Notes: generated by a model from the letters alone, not told the origin. Positions 1 through 6,404 are shown, counted from the stretch's first letter. The stretch is 6,662 nucleotides of DNA from Pseudomonadota bacterium (GCA_023436745.1 JAEZHZ010000371.1:1-6662), one strand, 5' to 3'. Program-made: numbers and translations.

Positions 1-2072
1 TGGGCGTTGATGTAGGTGGGCAGGGCATCGGTATAGGTGCCCATCAGCTTGGTGAGCTGGCGCCACTCGACCACGGCGCGGGCGAGCGGCACGCCCTTGG
101 TGGCAAGGTCTTCGAGAACGTCGGCGCCGGTGGACCAAGCGCCGGTCTTGGTGCGGGTGCCGCCTTCGAGCTTCATCTCGTCGAACAGGATCTCGCCGAG
201 CTGCTTGGGGGAGCCCAGGTTGAACTTGCGGCCGGCAAGCTCGTGCGCCTCGGCCTCGAACTGGGCGGCGCGCTGGGCGAAATCGCCGGAAAGGCGGGCG
301 AGGATCTGGCGGTCGACGGCAATGCCGCGCGATTCCATGCGGGCCAGCACCGGAGCGAGCGGGCGCTCGATGGTCTCGTAGAGCGTGGTCATGTTCTCGG
401 CGGCGAGGCGCGGCTTGAGGATGCGCCAGAGCCGGAAGGTCATGTCGGCGTCTTCGCAGGCATAGCGGGCGGCCGAGGCGATATCGACCTCGGCGAAGGT
501 GCGCTGGTTCTTGCCGGTGCCGAGCAGTTCCTTGATGGACTGGCCGGGAACGCCCAGCCAGTGGTCGGCGAGCTCGGACATGGTGTTGAACTGGGGGCCA
601 TCGAGCGAATAGCTCAGCAGCAGCGTATCGTCGACCGCGTTCACCTCGACGCCGTAGCGGCGAAGCAGGCCGAGATCGTACTTGCTGTTGTGGAAGATCT
701 TGAGGATCGAGCGGTCGGCGAAGACCGGGCGCAGCATGTCGAGCGCTTCGCTGAGGTCCATCTGCCCCTCGGCCCGGCCGCCGCCGCCGAAGATGTCGCC
801 ATCGCCCGTGTGATGCCCGAGCGGCAGGTAGGCGCCGGTGCCCGGCCCCACCGAGAAGCTGATGCCGACGAGATCGGCGGTCTGGTTGTCGAGCCCGGTG
901 GTCTCGGTGTCGGTCGCGACGATGCCGGCCTCGTAGATCAGCCCGATCCAGCGCTGGAGGCTGTCGGCATCCTCGAGCACTTCGTAGGCGTCGGGGTTCC
1001 AGGCAATGGCGCGGACCTTCTCGTGCTGCTCGCGGGCATGGACGACGACCGGCAGCGCATCGCGGCCCTCGGCCTGCTGGCGGGCGGCGCGGGCCTCGGC
1101 GCGGGCGGCGTTGTCGAAGCCGACCGGCGAGGCAGGCTTTGCGGCAAGCGCCGGATCGGGCTCCCAGGCATCGGGATCGGCGCCGATGAGGCCGGCGAGA
1201 CGCTTGGTGATGGTGGCGAATTCCATCGCCTTGAGGAAAGGAAAGAGCTTGCCCGGCTCGACCGGCTGGCGCTGGAGGGCGGAGAGCTCGAGCTCGACCG
1301 GCACGTCCTGCGCAAGGGTGACGAGCTGCTTGGAAATGCGGGCGAGCTCGGCATTCTCGCGCAGCTTCTCGCGGCGGGCGTTCTGCTTGATGTTGTCGAC
1401 ATGATCGAGCAGGTTCTCGATGGTGCCGTACTGGTTGATGAGATCGGCGGCGGTCTTGACGCCGATACCGGGCACGCCCGGCACGTTGTCGACGCTGTCG
1501 CCGCACAGCGCCTGCACCTCGATCACCTTGTCGGGGGTGACGCCGAACTTGGCGAACACTTCCTCGACGCCGATCCAGCGCAGGGGCGGCTGGCCGGGGC
1601 GGGGAATGGTGTCGAGCATGCGGATCGAGCCATCCGGCTCGACGAGCTGCATCAGGTCCTTGTCGGAGGAGACGATGGTGACCTTGCCGCCGGCGGACTT
1701 GGCCTGACAGGCATAGGTGGCGATGATGTCGTCGGCCTCCCAGCCCTCCTGCTCGATACAGGCGATGTTGAAGGCCCGGGTGGCGTGGCGCACCAGCGGG
1801 AACTGCGGCACCAGCTCTTCCGGCGCCGGCGGACGCTGGGCCTTGTACTGGTCGTAGATCTGGTCGCGGAAGGTGCGGGCGGAATGGTCGAAGATCACCG
1901 CCATATGGGTCGGCTCGTCCTCGCCCTTGAGGTCTTCCATCAGCTTCCACAGCATGTTGCAGAAGCCCTGGACGCAGCCGACCGGCAGGCCGTCAGACTT
2001 GCGGCTGAGCTGTGGCAGGGCATGGAAGGCGCGGAAGATGTAGCCCGAGCCGTCGACGAGCAGCAGATGCAT
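1..2072 (-). CDS. polA: DNA polymerase I, 5'-partial view (C-terminal polymerase core cut by window edge)
   Basis: DNA polymerase I fills gaps, removes RNA primers and acts in excision repair in the cytosol. The minus-strand frame opens with MHLLLVDGSGYIFRA, typical of the 5'-nuclease domain, with the metal-binding Asp at residue 7. Near residues 185-215 comes GDSVDN followed by the helix-hairpin-helix VPGVPGIGVKTA. The 3'-5' proofreading domain is intact: ExoI ATDTETTGLD (D388, E390), ExoII HNSKYD (N462, D466) and ExoIII YACED (Y537, D541). The polymerase thumb begins around residue 555 and the frame leaves the window at residue 690 in TKLMGTYTDALPTYINA, before motif A. About 280-300 residues are therefore missing relative to usual alphaproteobacterial PolA. 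The ATG at 2072 is chosen because homology begins right there; the ribosome site is weak (GGAA about 8 bases upstream). The frame stays open further upstream but shows no family similarity. The gene is divergent from the response regulator. Confidence 0.97.
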   Translation of the reverse strand, partial: MHLLLVDGSGYIFRAFHALPQLSRKSDGLPVGCVQGFCNMLWKLMEDLKGEDEPTHMAVIFDHSARTFRDQIYDQYKAQRPPAPEELVPQFPLVRHATRAFNIACIEQEGWEADDIIATYACQAKSAGGKVTIVSSDKDLMQLVEPDGSIRMLDTIPRPGQPPLRWIGVEEVFAKFGVTPDKVIEVQALCGDSVDNVPGVPGIGVKTAADLINQYGTIENLLDHVDNIKQNARREKLRENAELARISKQLVTLAQDVPVELELSALQRQPVEPGKLFPFLKAMEFATITKRLAGLIGADPDAWEPDPALAAKPASPVGFDNAARAEARAARQQAEGRDALPVVVHAREQHEKVRAIAWNPDAYEVLEDADSLQRWIGLIYEAGIVATDTETTGLDNQTADLVGISFSVGPGTGAYLPLGHHTGDGDIFGGGGRAEGQMDLSEALDMLRPVFADRSILKIFHNSKYDLGLLRRYGVEVNAVDDTLLLSYSLDGPQFNTMSELADHWLGVPGQSIKELLGTGKNQRTFAEVDIASAARYACEDADMTFRLWRILKPRLAAENMTTLYETIERPLAPVLARMESRGIAVDRQILARLSGDFAQRAAQFEAEAHELAGRKFNLGSPKQLGEILFDEMKLEGGTRTKTGAWSTGADVLEDLATKGVPLARAVVEWRQLTKLMGTYTDALPTYINA

Positions 2073-2115
2073 GAAACCGATTCCGTTGAACGCGGAGCCG
2101 GACTTTAGGGCAGAT

Positions 2116-2137
2116 GCCGCCGGGGCAAAAGGGCGGC
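2116..2137. repeat. inverted repeat in the polA / regulator divergent spacer
   Basis: A perfect 6-base inverted repeat, GCCGCC (2116-2121) and GGCGGC (2132-2137), is separated by a 10-base loop. It lies about 44 bases upstream of the polA start, so it would fall in a polA leader or overlap its promoter. No run of T follows on either strand, which argues against an intrinsic terminator. In DNA this GC-rich a 6-base GC stem can arise by chance. I saw no convincing sigma-70 or EcfG-type promoter elsewhere in the spacer 2073-2281. Confidence 0.35.
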
Positions 2138-2269
2138 TGCGGCCGGTCCCTATTTCCGTCACGATTGTGCCCTAGAGATTAAGCGATCGCATTGACCGTT
2201 CGCGGGTTACTCGGCTCCGCATCCCGGTTTGATCCGCGTCCAGCGGACCACCCTTCTCCGCCGAAACCC

Positions 2270-2274
2270 GAGAG
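2270..2274 (+). promoter_or_regulatory. ribosome binding site deciding the GTG start of the response regulator
   Basis: GAGAG lies 7 bases before the GTG at 2282. It is a partial match to the Shine-Dalgarno consensus. It supports initiation at 2282 over the in-frame TTG at 2192, which would add 30 residues of Pro/Arg-rich sequence unlike any receiver domain. Confidence 0.6.
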
Positions 2275-2281
2275 ACCGCCA

Positions 2282-2650
2282 GTGAACACTGATACGGCCA
2301 CCATTCTCGTTGTCGATGACGATGCCCTGATCACCATGGGCACGGTCGATCTCGTCAACGGCCTCGGCTACAGCGCCATAGACGCCTACTCCGGCGCCGA
2401 GGCTCTTGCCATACTCGACAGCGACCAGCCGATCCACGCCCTGATCACAGATTATGGCATGCCCGACATGAACGGCGCCCGCCTTGCCGAGCTGGCACGG
2501 GAAAGACGCCCCGGCCTTCCCGTGATCCTCGCTACCGGCTACGACGACGTGCCGGAGGCAGAGGCGATGGCGCTGCCGCGCCTGACCAAGCCGTTCCATG
2601 ACGACGAAGTGCGCCGGATTCTCGCCGCGCTCATCGCCGTCGGGGCTTGA
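2282..2650 (+). CDS. single-domain response regulator (receiver only)
   Basis: This is a 122-residue stand-alone CheY-like receiver that takes a phosphoryl group from a histidine kinase. All family signatures are visible: the acidic pocket D12-D13-D14 in ILVVDDDALI, the phospho-acceptor D57 in LITDYGMPDMNG, the switch Thr T85 in VILATGYDD, and the conserved Lys K103 in LTKPF. No DNA-binding or enzymatic output domain follows, so it must work by protein contact or as a phosphate sink or shuttle; it could also be an inhibitor of its kinase. The LATGY stretch recalls the FATGUY alphaproteobacterial regulators but has Leu instead of Phe, so I do not assign it there. Translation probably starts at GTG 2282. 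An HWE kinase gene follows after 90 bases on the same strand and is the obvious partner. The target is unknown. Confidence 0.92.
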   Translation: MNTDTATILVVDDDALITMGTVDLVNGLGYSAIDAYSGAEALAILDSDQPIHALITDYGMPDMNGARLAELARERRPGLPVILATGYDDVPEAEAMALPRLTKPFHDDEVRRILAALIAVGA

Positions 2651-2692
2651 TCTTTTCTCGACTAACCCCCTTATTATGCATCCAAAATCCCC

Positions 2693-2717
2693 GCCGACCC
2701 TGATCGGGACCGTCGGC
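2693..2717. repeat. perfect inverted repeat in the regulator-kinase gap
   Basis: GCCGAC (2693-2698) and GTCGGC (2712-2717) form a perfect 6-base stem around a 13-base loop. The structure sits 43 bases after the regulator stop and 12 bases before the kinase ribosome binding site. No T-run follows, so it is not a classical terminator. It could be an mRNA hairpin that tunes kinase expression relative to the regulator, or a protein-binding site, or chance. Its left arm and loop overlap the first copy of the 11-base repeat CCCTGATCGGG. Confidence 0.5.
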
Positions 2718-2749
2718 ATGCGGGACACCGGGAGGCGGCCCTGATCGGG
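2698..2749 (+). repeat. two direct copies of an 11-base word flanking the kinase ribosome site
   Basis: CCCTGATCGGG occurs at 2698-2708 and again at 2739-2749, 41 bases apart. The likeness extends to GGGAC versus GGGGAC. The second copy contains the proposed CTG start codon at 2741-2743. The first copy lies partly in the stem and loop of the inverted repeat. Each copy is itself a near-palindrome (CCC, GATC-containing centre, GGG). It could be a pair of regulator-binding sites or a small local duplication. Confidence 0.5.
2730..2735 (+). promoter_or_regulatory. strong Shine-Dalgarno sequence that places the kinase start at a CTG codon
   Basis: GGGAGG at 2730-2735 is a near-perfect Shine-Dalgarno sequence. 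Five bases separate it from CTG at 2741. No ATG, GTG or TTG occurs in this frame between the upstream stop TAA (2663-2665) and GTG 2807. The two nearby ATGs (2676 and 2718) are in another frame, and the one at 2718 soon reaches a stop. The site therefore favours CTG 2741 as initiator. Confidence 0.6.
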
Positions 2750-4579
2750 GACCTGCGGACGACTATCGACTTCGCGGCCCTGTTCGAGGCCGCGCCGAAT
2801 CCCTATGTGCTTTTCGACCGCGACCTCACCATCGTGGCCTGCAATACCGCCTATGAGCGTGAGGTGCGGCGCAGCCGCGACGAGTTCATCGGGCGCAACC
2901 TGTTCGAAGCCTTCCCCTCAGATCCGGATTCGCCGGGCGGCAGCCTGCTGCGCGGTTCGCTCGCCAAGGTGCTGGCCGAGGGCCGGCCGGACGAACTGGC
3001 GCTGATCCCCTATGACGTGCGCCCCTCTGGGGAGGCACCGGCGCTGCGCTACTGGAGCGCGACGCACACCCCCGTCCTCGATGGGGAAGGCAGGCTCGCC
3101 TACATCCTGCAGCACACGACCGACGTCACGGCGGTCGAGACGCTGCGCCGCACGGCGAGGAGCCTGCAGAACGAGGCAGGGCTGCTGGGGCGGGCCGCTG
3201 CGGTGCAGGCCGAGAACACCGTGCTTGCCCAGCAATCGGATGAACTGCGCCGGCTGTTCCAGCAGACGCCGAGCTTCATGGCGGTGGTGAGCGGGCCGGA
3301 GCACGTCTTCACCCTGGTCAACGACGCCTATCAGCGCCTGGTGGGGCCGGACCGGCAGGTGCTCGGCCAGTCGGTGGCGCAGTCGCTGCCGGAGATGGTG
3401 GAACAGGGCTTCATCGGGCTGCTCGACGCGGTACGCGCGAGCGGCGAGCCGTTCATCGGCCGGGGCGTTCCGGTGACGGTGCAGCAGGCCGGCGGCGAGG
3501 CCGAACTCCGCTATCTCGACTTCATCTACCAGCCAATCCGCGACGAAGACGGCAGCGTTGCCGGCATCTTCGTGCAGGGCCACGACATCACCGAGCAGAA
3601 ACTGGCCGAGCAGGAACTGCTGCGCCAGCGCGAGATGCTGCGCATCGCCCAGGAGGCCGGCGGCGTCGGCACCTTCGTGTGGGACCTCAATACGGGCATG
3701 TTGTCGGGCTCGCCTACCTTCAACCTGCTCTATGGCCTGCCGGCCGACAGCGGGCCGCGGCCTTATACGGACTATGTCGAAGCGATCCACCCGGAGGACC
3801 GCGACCGGCTGGCGACGGAGGGCGCCCGTGGCCTCGATGAGGGCCTGCGCCGGACCGAATACCGGATCCTGCTGCCGGACGGGCAGGTGCGCTGGCTCGA
3901 ACGGCAGGGCAATGTGCTGCGCGGCGCCTCGGGCGCCCCGACGCATGTTCTCGGCGCCAGCTTCGACATCACGGCGCGCCAGGACCGCGAGGCCCAGATG
4001 GCGATGCTCACCCAGGAATCCTCGCACCGCATCAAGAACCTGCTGACCATGGTGCAGGCCATCGTGTCGCAGACCCTGCGTTCGGCGGACAGCATCGCCA
4101 CTGCCCGCGGCAGCGTCGGCGACCGGCTCGCCGCCCTCGCCCAGGCGCAGGACCTTTTGACCCACGGCATCGAGGAGGGCGCGGGCCTGCTCGACCTCGT
4201 GGTCTCGGCGACCCAGCTCCATGGCGATGGCGAGCGCTTCCACGTCAATGGCAGCAATGTTCGCCTCGGCAGCCGCCCTGCCCTCGGCATGGCGCTGATG
4301 CTGCATGAGCTGGGCACCAACGCCGCAAAATATGGCGCGCTGAGTGTTCCAGAGGGGCGGATAGACATCACCTGGACGGTCGACGCCGCGGGACATGTCG
4401 AGTGGCAGTGGGCGGAGCGGGGCGGGCCGGTCGTTCACCCGCCGCAGCGGCGCGGTTTCGGCTCATCGCTGATCGAGCGCGGCCTGAGCTCGCTGCCCGG
4501 CAGCACCGTCAGGCTCGACTTCAACGCCTCGGGACTTGTCTGCCGTGCGCACCTGGCGCTGGGCGAGCAGGGCGGCTAG
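2741..4579 (+). CDS. HWE-family sensor histidine kinase with three PAS domains
   Basis: This is a soluble 612-residue sensor kinase (numbered from CTG 2741) with no signal peptide or membrane segment, so it should sense a cytosolic cue and phosphorylate the receiver encoded just upstream. PAS1 spans about 8-132, then a helical coiled-coil-like linker 133-168, PAS2 about 169-283 (ends HDITEQK) and PAS3 about 297-412 (VWDLNTG to FDITARQ). The HWE transmitter follows: phospho-acceptor H429 in ESSHRIKN, N-box H522 and N527 in HELGTNAAKYGALS, W557 and E559 in WAERGG, and glycine box G572/G574 in RRGFGSSLIERGL. No PAS carries the LOV cysteine motif NCRFLQ, so flavin blue-light sensing is unlikely; the ligand is unknown. 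GTG 2807 would be a conventional start but would cut into PAS1, removing the conserved segment FAALFEAAPNPY. The CTG start keeps it and has a strong ribosome site. The stop overlaps that of the convergent transglycosylase gene. Confidence 0.93.
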   Translation: MIGDLRTTIDFAALFEAAPNPYVLFDRDLTIVACNTAYEREVRRSRDEFIGRNLFEAFPSDPDSPGGSLLRGSLAKVLAEGRPDELALIPYDVRPSGEAPALRYWSATHTPVLDGEGRLAYILQHTTDVTAVETLRRTARSLQNEAGLLGRAAAVQAENTVLAQQSDELRRLFQQTPSFMAVVSGPEHVFTLVNDAYQRLVGPDRQVLGQSVAQSLPEMVEQGFIGLLDAVRASGEPFIGRGVPVTVQQAGGEAELRYLDFIYQPIRDEDGSVAGIFVQGHDITEQKLAEQELLRQREMLRIAQEAGGVGTFVWDLNTGMLSGSPTFNLLYGLPADSGPRPYTDYVEAIHPEDRDRLATEGARGLDEGLRRTEYRILLPDGQVRWLERQGNVLRGASGAPTHVLGASFDITARQDREAQMAMLTQESSHRIKNLLTMVQAIVSQTLRSADSIATARGSVGDRLAALAQAQDLLTHGIEEGAGLLDLVVSATQLHGDGERFHVNGSNVRLGSRPALGMALMLHELGTNAAKYGALSVPEGRIDITWTVDAAGHVEWQWAERGGPVVHPPQRRGFGSSLIERGLSSLPGSTVRLDFNASGLVCRAHLALGEQGG

Positions 4580-5142
4580 CGCAGCCCAGCAACCTCGAGC
4601 AGGCCCAGACGCTTGGCGTCATAATAGTAGCCGCGGGCATAGTAGCGCACCGCGAGGTCGTGATCCCCCTTCGCCGTGACATAGGCGCCGGCGAGATAGC
4701 GCACCGCGTAGCGAAGATTGGTCTCGGCATCGAGCAGGCCGCCCGGCGAGCCGCGATAGCCCATGCCCCTGGCGGTCGCGTGGCTGATCTGCATGAGGCC
4801 GTAATAGGGGCCGTTGCGGGCGCCTGCATTGTAGTTGCTCTCGCGCACGATGACGCGCCGCACCAGCGCTTCCGGCACGCTGTAGTGCTGGCTGTAGTGG
4901 CTGATGAGCCCGTCGAGCTGGTTGCCGGTATAGGCGAGGAGCTTGGGGGCCGCCGGGACCACGGCCGCTGCGGGAACATGGCCCGCCGGAGTGGCGGTGG
5001 GGGTGGCAAAGGAAGCGAGCGCCGCCGTAGCCTTGCCGCCGGGCGCCGGCTTGATGCCGCTCATCGAGCAGCCTGCGAGCAAGAGGCTCGCCGCGGCGAG
5101 ACCGGCAAGGCGGACGCCGGTTCGAGAGGGTAGTCTGGTCAT
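4576..5142 (-). CDS. lipoprotein lytic transglycosylase (SLT domain)
   Basis: This 188-residue enzyme likely cleaves the MurNAc-GlcNAc bond of peptidoglycan to give 1,6-anhydro ends, acting in the periplasm from a membrane anchor. A type II signal peptide is visible: basic start MTRLPSRTGVR, hydrophobic LAGLAAASLLL, and lipobox LAGC with lipidated Cys25. Residue 26 is Ser, so no Asp+2 inner-membrane retention signal is seen. An Ala/Pro-rich linker covers about 30-70. The SLT fold runs about 75-185: catalytic E101 in VIVRESNYN, then YYGLMQIS (about 113-120), the conserved NLRYAVRYLAGAY, and YYARGYYYDAKR near the end. It is short for the superfamily, essentially the minimal catalytic domain on a tether. 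ATG 5142 has AGGA 7 bases upstream. The gene is convergent with the kinase and its stop overlaps the kinase stop. A role in remodelling or in secretion-machine assembly cannot be distinguished from sequence. Confidence 0.93.
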   Translation of the reverse strand: MTRLPSRTGVRLAGLAAASLLLAGCSMSGIKPAPGGKATAALASFATPTATPAGHVPAAAVVPAAPKLLAYTGNQLDGLISHYSQHYSVPEALVRRVIVRESNYNAGARNGPYYGLMQISHATARGMGYRGSPGGLLDAETNLRYAVRYLAGAYVTAKGDHDLAVRYYARGYYYDAKRLGLLEVAGLR

Positions 5143-5158
5143 GCCGCGATCCTAGCCG

Positions 5159-5186
5159 ATTGTCGCCCTGCCGCCCATAGGGACAA
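5159..5186 (-). promoter_or_regulatory. possible sigma-70-type promoter for the lytic transglycosylase gene
   Basis: Read on the minus strand, TTGTCC (plus 5181-5186) and GACAAT (plus 5159-5164) match the -35 and -10 consensus at 4 of 6 positions each, with a 16-base spacer. The -10 ends 16 bases before the start codon, so the leader would be very short but still holds AGGA at 5150-5153. The two elements are also the arms of an imperfect inverted repeat (about 5157-5190), so an operator is possible. Promoter matches in high-GC alphaproteobacteria are weakly predictive. Confidence 0.35.
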
Positions 5187-5262
5187 ATCGCGGCGGCTTG
5201 ATGGCTGGCGTGTGGCGGAGATGACACCGCATCGCCATCGTCATATTTTCCCGCCGGACCCG

Positions 5263-5291
5263 TTGCGCCCGCACCACGCTTTGGCTAGTTT
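5263..5291 (+). promoter_or_regulatory. weak promoter candidate for the tRNA-Arg gene
   Basis: TTGCGC (5263-5268) and TAGTTT (5286-5291) are spaced by 17 bases and would start transcription roughly 20-25 bases before the mature tRNA 5' end. Each hexamer matches consensus at only three positions, though the key first, second and last bases of the -10 are present. It is offered because a stable RNA gene needs a promoter in this 179-base spacer and no better candidate was seen. Confidence 0.25.
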
Positions 5292-5321
5292 GCGCCCGTC
5301 CCGGCCATGCGCCGGCGACCG

Positions 5322-5398
<77 letters not shown>

Positions 5399-5535
5399 TT
5401 TCTGTTCAACACGTGTCGGACCAAATCGTGTGTGGGTCGATTCCAAAACTTCTTGGGTCGATGCACCACTTGAAGCCTGATGTTCAGGGCTCGTCGGGCC
5501 AAGTCACTCATGTATCTAACGAGTGCTGGCGAACA
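5399..5535. other. low-GC spacer between tRNA-Arg and the orphan gene
   Basis: These 137 bases contain no supportable gene. GC in bases 5401-5460 is 30 of 60 by count, against 70-75% in sampled core-gene stretches. The perfect 8-base palindrome ACACGTGT lies at 5409-5416 and a pair of 9-base direct repeats at 5433-5462. If an element is integrated here, this is where the attachment-site-proximal sequence would lie. No intrinsic terminator for either the tRNA or the minus-strand gene is visible. Confidence 0.5.
5433..5462. repeat. 9-base direct repeats spaced by two helical turns
   Basis: TGGGTCGAT occurs at 5433-5441 and again at 5454-5462, a start-to-start distance of 21 bases, which places both on the same DNA face. 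Paired direct repeats near a tRNA 3' end could be recombinase arm-type or accessory-protein sites; chance is also possible. Confidence 0.4.
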
Positions 5536-6300
5536 TCAAAACCTGAAATGACCACGCGATTCCGTATGGTGGTTACCGTCTGTGACGAAAGGCATTGGGA
5601 CGTTTGAATAGCGCTGTGCGCATTGGGTGAACGCTTTCAGCGCTTGGTCTTTGGCCGACTCAGTCAGCTGGGGGAGGACACCGACTTTGGCTTCGAGCTT
5701 GTTCACGGCATCCACCTCACGGCCATATTCCAGTTGCACCTGGTGCAATGCCTCCTTTCTGCACGTGCCCGAGCGAAGCAGGCAGAACCTGGTCAACCTC
5801 TCCTCTGGGCCGCCACATTCAATCAGTCGGGAGGTGGCAGCCTCTAGCGCAAGCTGGGCCATGCCGAGGTCGTCCCTGGTGCGACGCCAGTGCTCGAAGG
5901 CACTCAGGACGTAGTGGTTCCAGATCTGCTGCCAGCAGATGTTCAGCTGCTCGCGGGTTCGATAACGCCAGTCCATTGTGTTGACGTACTCTCGATCAGA
6001 GTCTGCCATCTGGTCGATGTCGATCGGAAGACATCCGCTGATGTAGATCGAGGTGGGCTTGAGGTGGAGGTCGATCCCATCGAAAGACAGGAGAAAGTTT
6101 CGACATATTTCCTGCCTCGCCATGCCAAGAAACAGCATGCGGATCTCAATGGTGCAGTTCCCCGACGTGGAGATACTGAGAAAGTGATCAGGAAGCACGT
6201 ATCCATACGCGATGGCTTGGTGGCTCCAGTTGTAAGAAGCCAAACTTGCCGGATCGAAGTCGTCTTGTGCGACCTCATCGAGCCATTCCGCGCCAAACAT
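5536..6300 (-). CDS. hypothetical protein in low-GC tract, family not recognised
   Basis: I do not recognise this 254-residue protein. The start at ATG 6300 is chosen because GGAG (plus 6308-6311) lies 7 bases upstream; an in-frame GTG at 6354 would add 18 residues but lacks such a site. It begins MFGAEWLDEVAQDDFD. The N-terminal half (about 20-100) alternates hydrophobic and polar residues as in beta structure (HFLSISTSGNCTIEIRMLF, then SFDGIDLHLKPTSIYISG). The second half is helical, with aromatic-rich NICWQQIWNHYVLSAFEHW (about 120-138) and a charged, possibly coiled-coil stretch at about 183-207. It has eight Cys and six Trp but no paired CxxC zinc ribbon. No signal peptide or membrane segment is seen, so it is probably cytosolic. 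GC is about 50-55%, clearly below the left-hand genes, suggesting horizontal origin. It is divergent from the helix-turn-helix gene. No function is proposed. Confidence 0.75.
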   Translation of the reverse strand: MFGAEWLDEVAQDDFDPASLASYNWSHQAIAYGYVLPDHFLSISTSGNCTIEIRMLFLGMARQEICRNFLLSFDGIDLHLKPTSIYISGCLPIDIDQMADSDREYVNTMDWRYRTREQLNICWQQIWNHYVLSAFEHWRRTRDDLGMAQLALEAATSRLIECGGPEERLTRFCLLRSGTCRKEALHQVQLEYGREVDAVNKLEAKVGVLPQLTESAKDQALKAFTQCAQRYSNVPMPFVTDGNHHTESRGHFRF

Positions 6301-6307
6301 CTCTGAT

Positions 6308-6311
6308 CTCC
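6308..6311 (-). promoter_or_regulatory. ribosome binding site deciding the start of the hypothetical gene
   Basis: On the minus strand GGAG is followed by seven bases and then ATG (6300). This is the best-placed ribosome site in the frame and favours ATG 6300 over the upstream in-frame GTG at 6354. Confidence 0.6.
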
Positions 6312-6404
6312 ATTGTGCACGAAGATCATTGCGGCTGGTGATGCAAGTCACCACGCTGGCGAAGCGAGTTCCACCAGTGCGATCGACTCGGCTATGACCG
6401 GGAC

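Noticed and set aside
243..2108. Long plus-strand frame of 621 codons opposite polA
   Set aside because: It is antisense to a gene with clear PolA motifs throughout. Its Gly/Ala/Asp/Leu-rich composition is typical of shadow frames in high-GC DNA, and no domain is recognisable.
2116..2137. Inverted repeat as a rho-independent terminator
   Set aside because: No T-run follows on either strand, and it lies between two divergent gene starts where a terminator is not expected.
2192..2281. N-terminal extension of the response regulator from TTG 2192
   Set aside because: The 30 extra residues are Pro/Arg-rich and precede the normal first strand of the receiver fold. GTG 2282 has the better-placed ribosome site.
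2207..2728. Minus-strand frame of 173 codons opposite the response regulator
   Set aside because: The plus strand carries a receiver domain with every conserved residue; the reverse frame has no recognisable content.
2918..4438. Minus-strand frame of 506 codons opposite the kinase
   Set aside because: The plus strand encodes an intact PAS/HWE kinase across the same bases. The antisense product is Arg/Gln/His/Ala-rich with no motif.
4402..5133. Plus-strand frame of 243 codons opposite the transglycosylase
   Set aside because: The minus strand has a lipobox, a catalytic Glu and SLT motifs in one intact frame; the plus frame is a shadow.
5890..6306. Plus-strand frame of 138 codons inside the low-GC tract
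   Set aside because: It is opposite the 254-residue minus-strand frame, which is longer and has a good ribosome site. The plus frame shows no motif.
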